NCBI GenBank assembly: GCA_027313145.1
Contig: DAHVEJ010000018.1
Coordinates: 1-36,171, forward strand
DNA from: Phycisphaerales bacterium
GTDB lineage: Bacteria > Planctomycetota > Phycisphaerae > WQYP01
DNA: 36,171 nucleotides
Direction of reading: 5' to 3'
Part shown: in pieces, positions 1-9,500 of the stretch
Layout of the letters: every line of letters begins with the position of its first letter
Numbering within the stretch: position 1 is the stretch's first letter
Position numbers and translations under genes: made by a program
The notes under the pieces: generated by a model
Databases searched by the model: none
Told to the model about the DNA's origin: nothing
Seen by the model: only the letters and a program-made list of their open reading frames with translations

Positions 1-300
1 TTGATTTTCATCGACGAGAAAAACGCTTGACAGTTATTTCCACGCTGGGTAACGTGGTGGGGTATTCCGGGGAAGACAATGCGAGCGGTTCGAGGCATGA
101 AGAACAATCTGCCATCATCTGGGCCGGGTGTCAAGAAACAGGTGACTGTCCCTAGATTACCTAGATTACAACGCGTGAAATTGCGGTTGTGGCGAAGTAC
201 CCGGTGGGGAACACTTTGTTTCTTCGTACCGTTGTGGTGAATCCTTTTGGTTGTCGGCTACGCTGCGTTAGACGGTCTTCGCATGGAACGCCAACGCAGC
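1..300. other. Left edge without a recognisable gene
   Basis: No ORF here has a recognisable product; the 71-aa ORF at 189-404 runs into the antisense side of the next gene and looks like a shadow. The only structure seen is a 9-bp tandem duplication, CCTAGATTA twice (151-168), just after an AGGTGACTGTCC stretch, and an inverted repeat next to the following gene. The stretch could be an intergenic remnant; I cannot name it. Confidence 0.5.
262..300 (-). terminator. Inverted repeat just after the PEP-CTERM stop codon
   Basis: Perfect 8-bp arms GCTGCGTT and AACGCAGC enclose a 23-nt loop and abut the stop codon of the minus-strand PEP-CTERM gene. There is no T-tract, so it may be a 3' stabilising stem or a weak or Rho-assisted terminator rather than an intrinsic one. 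Confidence 0.35.
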
Positions 301-1242
301 CTAAACGGCATCAAGCTTGTGCCGAAACCGACGCGCCGCCAACAGTAGCGGACAGCCGAGGATCGCCAAAGCCAGTGAGGATGGTTCCGGCACCGGCAGG
401 GTAACTGATGGGTCGGCGAGAAAAGTCGGAATGTCTACACCCGTGGCATACGTCGAAACTGAACGTCCGCTGGTTATCTGGTACAAATCGCCGTTGTTTT
501 CGCTTCCGACGAGCAAATTCCCATTACTTTCGAACGCCATGCCCATCAGTCCACCCGTCGGGAGCGTGGCATAAAGAGATTTGGTGCCAGTTGGCGTGAT
601 TTTATCCACGGTGTCGCCTGATCCCACATAAACATTGTTGCTCTTGTCAATTGCCAAGCCAAATGAATCGGTCAAGCCAGTTGCGAACGTACTTACTGTG
701 CCGCCTGGCGTTACCTCATAAATTGTCCCATTACCATTCGAATCTGCAGTAGACCAATTTGCAAAAAATAGGTTGCCAAAGCTATTAAACGCTATAGACG
801 CTGGGTAATCCGAACCAAGTGATACGAAGGTACTAACCACCCCGCTTGGAGTGACCTTGGAAATCGAGCTGGAGGTTCCAGTTCCTCCGCCAAAGTTGCT
901 GTTTGCGACATAGAGGTTGCCGGCGCTGTCAAACGCAATTCCGAGCGCCCAATTAAAGCCGGTAGCGAAGGTACTCACTGCACCATCTGGTGTGACTTCG
1001 AAGATTGAACCCGAATTACCGAACCCCGCAACATATAGGTTTCCGTTGGGCCCGACAGCCAAGCCGGTAGAATCAGTGATTTGCGTTGCGATCTTGTTGA
1101 CGGTTCCGTTGCTGGCGACGAAAAAAACCCCTGTTTCGCTCATATCGCTTGAGTAAACTGTGTCTGCACTTGCCGCACCCGTGCTGGCGAAGGCAAGTGC
1201 CGGAATTATCAATTGGCATACCAGTCGCGAAAACGATCCCAT
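301..1242 (-). CDS. PEP-CTERM beta-propeller (NHL/SMP-30-like) secreted protein
   Basis: A 313-aa exported protein, probably anchored or processed at the cell envelope by an exosortase. The start is placed at 1242, not 1272, because GGAGG lies about 7 bases upstream of that ATG. The N-terminus MGSFSRLV followed by a hydrophobic stretch ending near GAASA is a signal peptide. The middle is built of repeated units such as GLAVGPNGNLYVA, GIAFDSAGNLYVA and GLAIDKSNNVYVG, six or so blades typical of NHL/SMP-30-type six-bladed propellers; none shows clear enzyme residues. The C-terminus is a PEP-CTERM tail: VPEPSS, a hydrophobic helix, then an Arg-rich end (RRFRHK). No exosortase gene is in the window, so the sorting enzyme must be elsewhere. 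The ligand or function of the propeller is unknown. Confidence 0.88.
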   Translation of the reverse strand: MGSFSRLVCQLIIPALAFASTGAASADTVYSSDMSETGVFFVASNGTVNKIATQITDSTGLAVGPNGNLYVAGFGNSGSIFEVTPDGAVSTFATGFNWALGIAFDSAGNLYVANSNFGGGTGTSSSISKVTPSGVVSTFVSLGSDYPASIAFNSFGNLFFANWSTADSNGNGTIYEVTPGGTVSTFATGLTDSFGLAIDKSNNVYVGSGDTVDKITPTGTKSLYATLPTGGLMGMAFESNGNLLVGSENNGDLYQITSGRSVSTYATGVDIPTFLADPSVTLPVPEPSSLALAILGCPLLLAARRFRHKLDAV

Positions 1243-1350
1243 GAGAAACCTCCAACATCTTCCTGCCACCAAACCCTATTCTTCGGAAACATTGGTCAGC
1301 CAATCCGGAAGCGGCGAGCCGAACATACCCAGAGCTGATCGCTGATAATG

Positions 1351-1379
1351 AGACTATTCCGAATCGTATTCCGTGTCAA
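1351..1379 (-). promoter_or_regulatory. Sigma-70-like promoter of the PEP-CTERM gene
   Basis: On the minus strand TTGACA (1374-1379) is followed after 17 bp by TAGTCT (1351-1356), a perfect -35 and a weak -10. It lies about 110 bp upstream of the start at 1242, giving a leader of roughly 100 nt. Confidence 0.5.
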
Positions 1380-1489
1380 GGTTTTTTCGCCGAAATTCAC
1401 CGAATTGACGGTTCGGTGCATCCGATAACGACCGCTCCATAGTTCCATCGCGTGGCAGGTTTCGTATCCGGGCCAATAACTGGGGCGAT

Positions 1490-1819
1490 CTAACCATCGC
1501 GTATCCTTTTTAACTCACGTAAATAGGTATACGAGTAAATACCCGTGCTGTGCTGGTCGGACCAGATTATGCGCAGGGCATAGTTGCCTACGAGTTCCGC
1601 GCCGGTGGCGGTAATGGGGCCATCGTACGTGGTGCGCACGACCGGCAGCAACGTGCGGCCTAACAGGTCACGCTCTCCCTGGCAGCCGGCGCAGGGGCAC
1701 ATCCGGCGCAGAAATCGTAATTCAAAATGCGATTTTTCGCCGTCTGACCATTCAATGTCAAGCGATTCAGATTTTTTCAGCGCTATTCGCACGGGTTCAA
1801 CGGACGCGGGATTTTCCAT
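1490..1819 (-). CDS. DUF971 domain protein
   Basis: A 109-aa protein matching the DUF971 family (the fold also found at the N-terminus of gamma-butyrobetaine hydroxylase). Visible features are the opening 'I.W.DG..S.F...FLR..C.CAGC' pattern and the end 'ALRIIWSDQHSTGIYSYTYLREL', both characteristic. The Cys pair in CPCAGC, with an upstream Cys, may bind a metal. The ORF track begins at a TTG (1825), but ATG at 1819 with GGAG about 10 bases upstream is preferred. It follows hisA by about 20 bp and is probably cotranscribed with it. DUF971 proteins have been linked to iron-sulphur cluster handling in some bacteria; that role is not demonstrated here. Confidence 0.85.
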   Translation of the reverse strand: MENPASVEPVRIALKKSESLDIEWSDGEKSHFELRFLRRMCPCAGCQGERDLLGRTLLPVVRTTYDGPITATGAELVGNYALRIIWSDQHSTGIYSYTYLRELKRIRDG

Positions 1820-1839
1820 GAACAATCGTCTCCGGCGAA

Positions 1840-2577
1840 TCAGGCGGCCAATTCACTTACGGCCTGGGCAACATCCAAAGTGCGTTCGTAAATCGCTTTG
1901 CCCACGATAATGCCTTCAATGGGAAGATGTTTCAGGGCACGAATATCATTCAGACTGCCCACGCCGCCGCTATGAATGACGGGTATGCTTCCGGTGTGCT
2001 CCACCAGCGCTTCCGTAGCCGCGATATTGGGGCCCACCAGCGTGCCGTCCCGAGCGATGTCGGTGTAAATAATCGCCGCCAGCGGCCACTGCGCGACGTT
2101 GCGAACCACTTCCAAGGCCGTTGGATTTTCTGTCCCGCTGATGGTCCAGCCGTGCGTACCCACACGGCCGTCGCGGGCGTCAAGTCCCAGTACCAGACGA
2201 TTGCGAAACCGCGTGTCATGCACCATGGCGCGGAACCAATCCCCATCGGAAATCGCACGCGTGCCCAGGATCAGCCGTTTGGCTCCAATGGCCAGGAGAT
2301 ATTCAATGACCTCCTCCGTGCGTATGCCGCCGCCCACCTCCACCCACAAGCCGGTTTCACGGATCAGGCGTTCAATAATTTCCAGATTTACCAGCCGACC
2401 ATCGCGTGCGCCGTCAAGGTCCACCACGTGCAGCCAGCGGCAACCGGCATCTTTGAAGCGCCGTGCAATGTCCAAGGGGTCAACATCATACGTTGTCTGC
2501 TGGTTGTAATCACCACGAAACAGCCGCACGACGCGTCCTCCGCGTAAATCAATGGCCGGTATTAATTCAATGCTCAT
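1840..2577 (-). CDS. hisA: HisA, ProFAR isomerase (histidine biosynthesis)
   Basis: A 245-aa (beta/alpha)8 enzyme that converts ProFAR to PRFAR, the fourth step of histidine biosynthesis, in the cytoplasm. The N-terminal strand ELIPAIDLRGG carries the first catalytic Asp and VLGLDARDGRV the second; the two phosphate-binding loops are visible as VEVGGGIRT and IHSGGVGS. Length is normal. The ATG at 2577 is kept; a weak AGGA lies upstream. It sits 119 bp downstream of hisH and 20 bp upstream of the DUF971 gene, all on the minus strand, so a hisH-hisA-DUF971 transcription unit is likely. hisF is not in the window. Confidence 0.96.
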   Translation of the reverse strand: MSIELIPAIDLRGGRVVRLFRGDYNQQTTYDVDPLDIARRFKDAGCRWLHVVDLDGARDGRLVNLEIIERLIRETGLWVEVGGGIRTEEVIEYLLAIGAKRLILGTRAISDGDWFRAMVHDTRFRNRLVLGLDARDGRVGTHGWTISGTENPTALEVVRNVAQWPLAAIIYTDIARDGTLVGPNIAATEALVEHTGSIPVIHSGGVGSLNDIRALKHLPIEGIIVGKAIYERTLDVAQAVSELAA

Positions 2578-2696
2578 GAAGTTTCAATTCCTGAAGTTAT
2601 CTGTTGCTGATTCCAATCCATCGGAATCATACGGGATCATCATAAAAGATAATCCATGAAATCGCGAAGCTTTTGCAAGGCCGGTTTTGTCAGGCT

Positions 2697-3311
2697 TTAT
2701 AATGCCGCGAAATTTTTCAAAATCACGCGGCCCGCGGTCTGGCTTTTTTCCGGGTGAAACTGCACGGCCATGACATTATCTTTACAAATGGCTGCGGTGA
2801 ATTCTCCGCCGTAGTCAGAAATTGCCGCGATCTGTCCGGCATCTTTCGGGCGGACAAAATAGGAATGCACGAAATAATAATGCGTTCCGGGGGCAACGTC
2901 CTTGAAAAGAGGACATTGTCCCCGCGGCTGCACACTGTTCCAGCCCATGTGGGGAACCTTCAAATTCGCGGGGGGACGGTCCACGGTAAAACGGATGCAA
3001 TCTCCCGGCACAATTCCCAAGCCGACATGTTCGCCGTCCTCATATCCCTTTTCCATCAGCAGTTGCATTCCCAGGCATATACCCAGCATGGGGCGCTGCG
3101 TGTTAATAAAGTCTTTTATGGCATCCGCCTGTCCCGAGGATTCCAATAGGGCAATGGCGTCAGCAAAGGCCCCGACGCCGGGCAAAATAAGCTTGTCCGC
3201 CCGGCGAATATCAGCTGCGGATTGAATAATTTTCGCCTCTACGCCCAGAAGTTCAAAGGCCTTCTGGACGCTGCGTAAATTGCCCATGGAGTAATCAACA
3301 ATACCAAGCAT
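2697..3311 (-). CDS. hisH: HisH, glutaminase subunit of imidazole glycerol phosphate synthase
   Basis: A 204-aa class I glutamine amidotransferase that supplies ammonia to HisF. The N-terminus MLGIVDYSMGNLRSV is the usual HisH start, so the ORF-track start at 3392 (27 extra residues) is rejected in favour of 3311. The nucleophile Cys lies in GICLGMQLL and the His-Glu pair in VQFHPEKS near the C-terminus; the triad is complete. HisH works as a heterodimer with HisF, whose gene must lie outside the window. Confidence 0.96.
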   Translation of the reverse strand: MLGIVDYSMGNLRSVQKAFELLGVEAKIIQSAADIRRADKLILPGVGAFADAIALLESSGQADAIKDFINTQRPMLGICLGMQLLMEKGYEDGEHVGLGIVPGDCIRFTVDRPPANLKVPHMGWNSVQPRGQCPLFKDVAPGTHYYFVHSYFVRPKDAGQIAAISDYGGEFTAAICKDNVMAVQFHPEKSQTAGRVILKNFAAL

Positions 3312-3463
3312 GAATGTATCCCACACCGCGTAGCCGGGGTCTAATAAATAAAGGGCCTGCACCGGGCATGTTGACCCGCTGAGCAAGCCCATGGAATAAG
3401 ACCGCCGCTGCCGTAAATATCCTGGCAGGCCCGATGGCCCCGCGCCGTCAGCGCGGTAACCCC

Positions 3464-4198
3464 TTACCGCAATACCACAATTTCCACCCGACGATCTTTA
3501 GCGAGGTCTGTGCGGGAGATCATCCGATGGTCGCCAAAGCTTACCGCCGTCATGTAATGGCGGGAGATTCCGTGGTGCGCCAGAAACGCTTCAACGGATC
3601 GCGCCCGGGCCAGACCCAGTGCGTAGTTGTTGGGATAAGGATGATGAATCGGGCGGTTGTCGGTGTAGCCTTCAATGCGAATGCGGCGTCCGGAATAGCG
3701 GGTCCGCAGCAGATGTACAACGCGTAACAGGGCATGTTCCGCACGGAATTGCAGCCGCGCGCTGCCGGAGGCAAACAACACATCGCTGGAAAGCACGAAT
3801 CGCCGAATTTCAGTTCTGGAGCGGCCGGTGCGATGTCGGACGATTCGATGGCGGGGTGTATAAGCGTGGCCATGACCCGACGGCGCATTGCCAAAATTGG
3901 GCAACATGCTGTTTTGCGTGTTCGGCGTGCCGGTGGCCGGGGCCGGTGGTTGCTGTGCCGCGGCGTTTTGTTGGGCGGCCGCGGCGGCAATTTGCTGTTG
4001 CTGTTGCAACTGCTGACGTGAGGCCGCCAGATTGGCCTTGGCGTCGGCAAGCTGTTGCGCCAATTGCTGATTCTGCTTAATTAACTGGGCGTTCTGGGTT
4101 TGCAGGGGTTGATCGGTGCATCCACCAAGTCCCAAGCCCAGCATCATTACTACCCCGGCGGCAAGTATCCCGCGTGTAACATTCATTTTCGGCATCAT
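3464..4198 (-). CDS. OmpA-family peptidoglycan-binding lipoprotein
   Basis: A 244-aa envelope protein. The N-terminus is a lipoprotein signal with lipobox LGGC (Cys at about residue 27). Residues 30-85 form a Gln/Ala-rich coiled coil (LIKQNQQLAQQLADAKANL). A basic linker (HAYTPRHRIVRHR) leads to an OmpA/MotB C-terminal domain, about 130-244, with 'VLFASGSARLQ', 'IEGYTDNRP' and the 'NYALGLARARSVEAFL' helix; these normally bind the diaminopimelate of peptidoglycan. AGGA lies just upstream of two adjacent ATGs (4198 and 4195), so either may be used. Transcribed alone, about 150 bp upstream of hisH and divergent from the PTPS gene. The role is probably cell-envelope anchoring, like Pal, but the basic linker is unusual. 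Confidence 0.87.
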   Translation of the reverse strand: MMPKMNVTRGILAAGVVMMLGLGLGGCTDQPLQTQNAQLIKQNQQLAQQLADAKANLAASRQQLQQQQQIAAAAAQQNAAAQQPPAPATGTPNTQNSMLPNFGNAPSGHGHAYTPRHRIVRHRTGRSRTEIRRFVLSSDVLFASGSARLQFRAEHALLRVVHLLRTRYSGRRIRIEGYTDNRPIHHPYPNNYALGLARARSVEAFLAHHGISRHYMTAVSFGDHRMISRTDLAKDRRVEIVVLR

Positions 4199-4358
4199 AA
4201 TTCCTGATCTCCTGTTAAATTGTCCGCTCTGGTGCTAAACGCCCAATGAAGCCTGACAGAAAACATAATTGTACTTTAACCCTGACTATAGGCAAGCGAT
4301 GCAGATTTGCGGTAAATCCGGTAACGCGCGGGCTGTTTTCACGCTACAATTCCACTTG

Positions 4359-5165
4359 ATGAGTAAAAAGCCCGACATCTTGCTGACCCGCGAAGTGCGC
4401 TTTGCTGTCACCGCGTTGGAAAGTGCGCCAGGTGAGGCCAACAATTTCGCGGCCAATCCGCCGCCTAACGGCATTATGCCGGTGGTGACGTTAGCCGTAC
4501 AGGTTGCCGGGCAAGTTAATGCCGCTACCGGCATGCTGGTGAATATTAAACATATTGATCAGATTGTTCGGCGGGTTGCCGCTCCCGCAATGGCCGATAT
4601 GCTTCGTGAGGATATTTATTCGATCGGACCGGGACTGCTGCTGACGGAATTGTTTCAACGCTGCGGCACGGCGCTGGAGCCGCACGCGATAACCGACCTG
4701 ACGCTCAAGGTCAGCCCGTGGATGTATTTTCAAGCCCATGGTGGAGAACTACCTATGATACGAATGGCCCAGAAATTTGAATTTTCCGCCGCCCACCGAC
4801 TCCATAATCCGGCGTTTTCTCCTGAGAAAAATCTGGAACTTTTCGGCAAATGCAACAATCCCAACGGTCATGGCCATAATTATGAATTGGAAGTGCTGGT
4901 CGCCGGGCAACCGGACCCGCACTCCGGGCAGATTATACCGCTGGGAAATTTTCAGCGGCTGGTTAATGAGCACGTTATTGACGTATTGGATCATAAGCAC
5001 CTGAACATGGACTGCCCGGAATTCTCTAACTTAAATCCGACGGTTGAAAATATCGCCCGTGTAATTTTTTCCAAATTGCAAGGTGTCTTTCCGACGGGGG
5101 TAAAACTCATCGCCATTAAAGTATGGGAAACGCCTAAAACCTGCTGCGAAGTTCGGGCGGGATAA
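4359..5165 (+). CDS. Tandem PTPS/QueD-family protein: degenerate domain fused to intact 6-carboxytetrahydropterin synthase
   Basis: 268 aa with two copies of the 6-pyruvoyl-tetrahydropterin synthase fold. The C-terminal copy (about residues 133-268) is intact: FSAAHRL, GKCNNPNGHGHNYELEV (catalytic Cys and two zinc His), a D-H-K-H motif and the terminal 'VWETPKTCCEV'. It should make 6-carboxy-5,6,7,8-tetrahydropterin (queuosine/7-deazaguanine route) or act on a related pterin. The N-terminal copy (1-125) keeps the fold pattern (REVRFAVTAL, VVTLAVQVAGQVNAATGMLVN) but lacks the zinc histidines and the Cys, so it is probably structural. ATG at 4359 (MSKKPD) is chosen over 4269, though it lacks a clear SD. 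An internal ATG at 4755 has GGAG eight bases upstream and could yield the intact domain alone. Confidence 0.82.
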   Translation: MSKKPDILLTREVRFAVTALESAPGEANNFAANPPPNGIMPVVTLAVQVAGQVNAATGMLVNIKHIDQIVRRVAAPAMADMLREDIYSIGPGLLLTELFQRCGTALEPHAITDLTLKVSPWMYFQAHGGELPMIRMAQKFEFSAAHRLHNPAFSPEKNLELFGKCNNPNGHGHNYELEVLVAGQPDPHSGQIIPLGNFQRLVNEHVIDVLDHKHLNMDCPEFSNLNPTVENIARVIFSKLQGVFPTGVKLIAIKVWETPKTCCEVRAG

Positions 5166-5280
5166 TAGCCGGTTGCCCGAGGCCTCGATCCTTTTGTGAA
5201 TCTGATATCGGAGCCCGTCACGCTTGGTAGAGCTTGCCGGGCCGAGGTATAAACTTTTTCCATGACCACATTCCACATCT

Positions 5281-5484
5281 AACCACGACGCTTCCGCGTT
5301 GGGCTACTTGTTATTTTTCTGGAAAGGCTCTCCGAGCGAGGGGCGTTCTGATAGCTCAATGCGGCAGCGTTGAGTTGTACGCGGAGCGTGATGTGATGAC
5401 ACAGTGCCGCTCGGCCCGTCACGATTGGCACAGCAGGTTCCGCATTGGATTGCGGATAGTTTCCGGAACTGTGTTTCGCATCAA
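5281..5484 (-). repeat. Copy 1 of a structured interspersed repeat (REP-like)
   Basis: Read on the minus strand this matches the two copies at 20904-21218. Shared blocks in order are a TTYRATGCG box, 'GCCAATCGYGACGGGCCGAG', a hairpin block GCTGCCGC flanked by CTCAAYGC/GCATTGAG-type arms (5355-5374), and an ACGCGGAAGCGTCGTGGTT box (5281-5299). The intervening sequence has diverged. The hairpin here is CTCAATGC-GGCA-GCGTTGAG with one wobble pair. It occupies most of the 375-bp gap between the PTPS gene and the next gene; no ORF here looks real. Confidence 0.7.
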
Positions 5485-5540
5485 ACCCTGACGCGGCTGC
5501 GCCAGGCTGCGGTGCATTTGCCCGGTGCGGACCGTTGAAA

Positions 5541-6407
5541 TTACGGGTGGTGGACGATCGGCGGGGCGTCCGGCAGTGGGATATTGTTAAGCGTGAAGGG
5601 AATACGGTATTCGTGCCAGCCGGTAAGCACCGTCATGTGTAGCTGCGCACTTGGCCCCGGGGCGGATGTCAGCGGGATCATGAGCTTGTCGATGCCTTTA
5701 GGAAGCTGCGCGATAATGTAGCCGCCACTGATAATCTTGTGATTCTGCTGAACGGAAACGGATCTGAAAACGCCGGCGGGTGCCATGATTTCCAGGATCA
5801 TAAAGCGTGAATGTCGCGATTTTATTATCTGCATAATCCTCAAGCGGACATGGGCGGCCTGCAAACCCGCGTTGGAAATATGCTTGTTCACCAAAGTTAC
5901 CGGGTTGTTCAGGGTAATGGTGCGAAATGTTCCACCCGCCGCCACATCCAACGAACCAATAAGCTCTCTTATCGTGGCGGCTTTGGGGGATGGCGCGGCA
6001 AACCGCAAAATGACGGGAAATCCGACGGCTCCGGCCTGCTGCATGTTCTGATATAGGTGTCCGCGCACCTGGATAATCTGCCGAAAACGCGGTGCGATGG
6101 GCGTAAGAGTGTGGCCGGTATTAAGCACTTCCGTGATAATTCGCACATGATGATAAAAATCCGGGTGCCGCAGCAGTTTGCTATTGATATTCAGGCACAC
6201 GGTTAACCCAAGATGTTTGGCAATGCTTTGGAGATAGGGACCTTTGTCGGTCGCAAAGATCAAAGCGCGCGATTCCGTTACATAAGCAACATTCGTCTGC
6301 ACCGTCGGCGGGGGCGATGCGTTTTGCGCGTGGAGGATTGATGCGGTGCCCAAGAACAGTAGAAACGTCAATACTGGCAGTACATATAAAGGTGCAAGTG
6401 TTTTCAT
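5541..6407 (-). CDS. Secreted protein of unknown function
   Basis: I do not recognise the family. The 288-aa protein starts at 6407 (MKTLAPLYVL), with GGAG eight bases upstream; the longer ORF to 6650 would run through the divergent gene. Residues 1-30 are a signal peptide with a likely cut after LHA. The mature part has no TM segment, is rich in His and beta-type segments and carries two conserved-looking passages: 'ATIRELIGSLDVAAGGTFRTITLNNP' and 'HVRLRIMQIIKSRHSRFMILEI'. The pattern resembles a periplasmic or surface beta-domain protein. It is divergent from the lectin-GH92 gene with 147 bp between starts, so shared regulation is possible. No catalytic residues can be assigned. Confidence 0.7.
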   Translation of the reverse strand: MKTLAPLYVLPVLTFLLFLGTASILHAQNASPPPTVQTNVAYVTESRALIFATDKGPYLQSIAKHLGLTVCLNINSKLLRHPDFYHHVRIITEVLNTGHTLTPIAPRFRQIIQVRGHLYQNMQQAGAVGFPVILRFAAPSPKAATIRELIGSLDVAAGGTFRTITLNNPVTLVNKHISNAGLQAAHVRLRIMQIIKSRHSRFMILEIMAPAGVFRSVSVQQNHKIISGGYIIAQLPKGIDKLMIPLTSAPGPSAQLHMTVLTGWHEYRIPFTLNNIPLPDAPPIVHHP

Positions 6408-6554
6408 GTGTCGATGTCTCCGTGCGAAACGCATGGTAACACTATACCATGGGGCCGTTTTGGGCGTTACGGTTTGCCTCGACCGTTTGAATTCCACACA
6501 GTTTACTATTTTTTTCCGGCGCTGTAGGCTATGCCAACTTATCAGGAGAAACAG

Positions 6555-9500
6555 ATGACTGAAAAAATTAGGTATATCGTTCGCACCTTTGTGACGGCGA
6601 TGGCGGTGGCCACTTTTTCTGTGGCCGCTTGCGCGGCGGCAAGGAGCCATAACGGCGGTTTAACCGATTTTGCCTCCTTTGGCACCATGAGTTACAGCGG
6701 ACACCGATTTGCCACCAATAGAACGACTCCGTTGCTGCAACTCACCGATGGCCGACAGATGGAGGCGGCAGGCGGATTTGCGCTGCGCCGGCAAAATATT
6801 GCCGCGTTCCGAGCGGCGTTTACCTATCAGGCACGCAAACTGAATGGCGGCGGGGGTGATGGCGTAGCGCTGGTCATGCAGAATGATCCACGCGGCGTAA
6901 AAGCGCTGGGTGCCAATGGCAATGGATTGGGTTATACGGGCATTGCCCGAAGCGCCGCGTTTGAAATTAATTTATATAACGGTTCGGGGCAAAGCCAGCC
7001 GGCCAGTGAAGGCATAGCGCAGGGCATCACCTCGGGAACGCTTCCACCGGGCGATCATCAGGGGATTAATATCCGCGCCGCCGGCGCTACGGGAAGATAT
7101 GACAGCACCGGGCCGGTAAATCTTCGGTCGGGGCATCCCATCCGCATTACATTGACCTACAACGGATTAACCTTAACGGCTGTGTTAAAAGATGAAATTA
7201 CCGGCCAGAGTTTTATATGGAGCAGGCAACTCGATATTCCATTGGCGGTTGGTGGGGATCGCGCCTATGTTGGGTTTACCGGTGCCAGCGGAGACGCCAC
7301 AGCGGTGCAAACGGTCAGTGATTTTTCCTTTCATTCCGCCAAGCCGACAGCTTTTGCGGCGGTATCGCCGGTGGATTTGGTCAATCCATTTATTGGCACG
7401 GGTGCCGGGCCGGGCGGGAGCATTAATTTGTTTCCCGGCCCATCCATGCCGTTTGGAATGGTGCAATTAAGTCCGGATACGGAATCATCGGGATTCGGTT
7501 ATCACTACTATCAACGCCACATTCAGGGCTTTAGCATGACGCACATGAGCGGCCCGGGCTGTAACAATGAAGGGGATGTATTTTTCACCGCCACCACCGG
7601 ACCGGTGCATACGCAGGTGAAGAACTTCCAATCCGTTTACTCCCACGTCCTGGAATCCGCCAAGCCCGGGTATTATCACGTTCAACTGTTGCGCTGGGGT
7701 ATAAATGCGCAGCTTACCGCCACCAATCGTTGCGGTATGGCCAAATTCACATTCCCCGCCGGCAAACAGGCTAATATCCTTATTCCCATCAGCCATACAC
7801 TTAATTACACCGTGGCTTCCCACGTACAGATTGTCAACAACCATGAAATCACCGGGTATGTGGTGGATCACTGTTTTTGCGGCAATAATCAAAGCTACAA
7901 AGTCCATTTCGTCATGCAGTTCAGCAAACCCTTTGCCGTCAGTGGTACCTGGAGCGGGGAAAAGGGCGTGGGTAAACTACATGTTGATTCGCAAAGCGTG
8001 CGGCAGACGGGCCATAACCAGTGGGTGGGCGGGTATGCCAGTTGGCCGGCATTATCTAAAGCGCAAAGCATTACCGTGCGTGTGGGTATTTCTTATGTGA
8101 ATCTGGCCGGGGCGGAAAATAATCTGCGGCAGGAAGTTGCCGGTAAAAGCTTTCAGAGTATTCGTCGGGCCGCCGCAAAGACTTGGAATCATGAACTTAG
8201 TGTGATCCATATTTCCGGTGGTTTGCCTTCGCAGCGGGAAGTATTTTATACCGCTTTGTATCACAGCATGTTAATGCCCAGCATTTTCAGCGATGCTGAC
8301 GGGCGTTATCTGGGATTTGACGGCCGAATTCACCATGTGGCCGCCGGACATCGTATTTATTGCAATTATTCCGGCTGGGATATTTACCGCAGCGAAATGC
8401 CGCTATTGGCACTCATTGAACCCAAACGCATGGAAGACATGTGCCAATCCATTGTGCTGATGTATCAGCAAGGAGGCTGGATCGACCGCTGGCCGCAGAT
8501 TAATCATTACACCAATGTCATGTGCGGCAGTCCATTAACCACGGTCATGTGCATGGCCTATCTGGATGGTCTGCACGGGTTTAATATCAACGCTGCCTGG
8601 CAGGGTATGTTCAAAGATGCCACGGAAGCGCCGCCCGCAGGCCGCCCCTATCAGGGTGAAAGCAATATTAACTGGATTAACAAGCTGCATTTTGATCCGG
8701 ATAACCATGAAGGGTACGGCTCGGTATCCCAGATTCAGGAAGATTGCGTCGCTTATAGCTCGCTATATTATCTGGCCAAAGCACTGGGTAAAACCCGTGA
8801 TGCGGCGATGTTCCATCAGCGGGCCTTGTATTTCCGCAATGTTTTTGATCATAAAGATCATGATTTCCGCCCGCGGTTATCCAATGGGCAATGGCGTAAG
8901 CCGTTCAAACTCACGCAGTCGCATGGATTTGTTGAAGGTTCCGCCTGGCATTATCAGTGGCTTGCGCCGGGTGACATGGCGTGGCTGGTTCATGCAGTGG
9001 GAACATCGCGGTTTAACCGCCGCCTCGAACATTTCTTCAGCTACAAGACGCCCGGATGGATGGCCCAGTATTACAATCCCTACAATGAAACGGACCTGGA
9101 AGCGCCGTTTGAATTCAACTTCTCCGGCAAGCCATGGCGAACGCAGTACGTGGTTCGCCGGGTGCTGCGGCAGAACTACACGCTTTCTTCCAATGGAATC
9201 CCCGGCAACGATGATTGCGGAGAAATGTCTTCCTGGGCGGTGCTGAGCATGATGGGGCTATATACCGTGGATCCCGCCAGCACAGCGTATGAACTTTGCA
9301 GCCCGGCATTCCCCAAAATCAGCATTCATCTGCATGCCCCCTATACCGGCGGCCGCTTTGTTATTACCACCACCGCCAAACCGGCGTTCACGCCGTATAT
9401 TCAAAGCGTGAAGCTGAATGGTGATGTATATCGGAAGAATTGGATCAACATCAGAGCCTTGACCGCCGGCGGAAGATTGTCCTATGCACTTGGTAAGACC

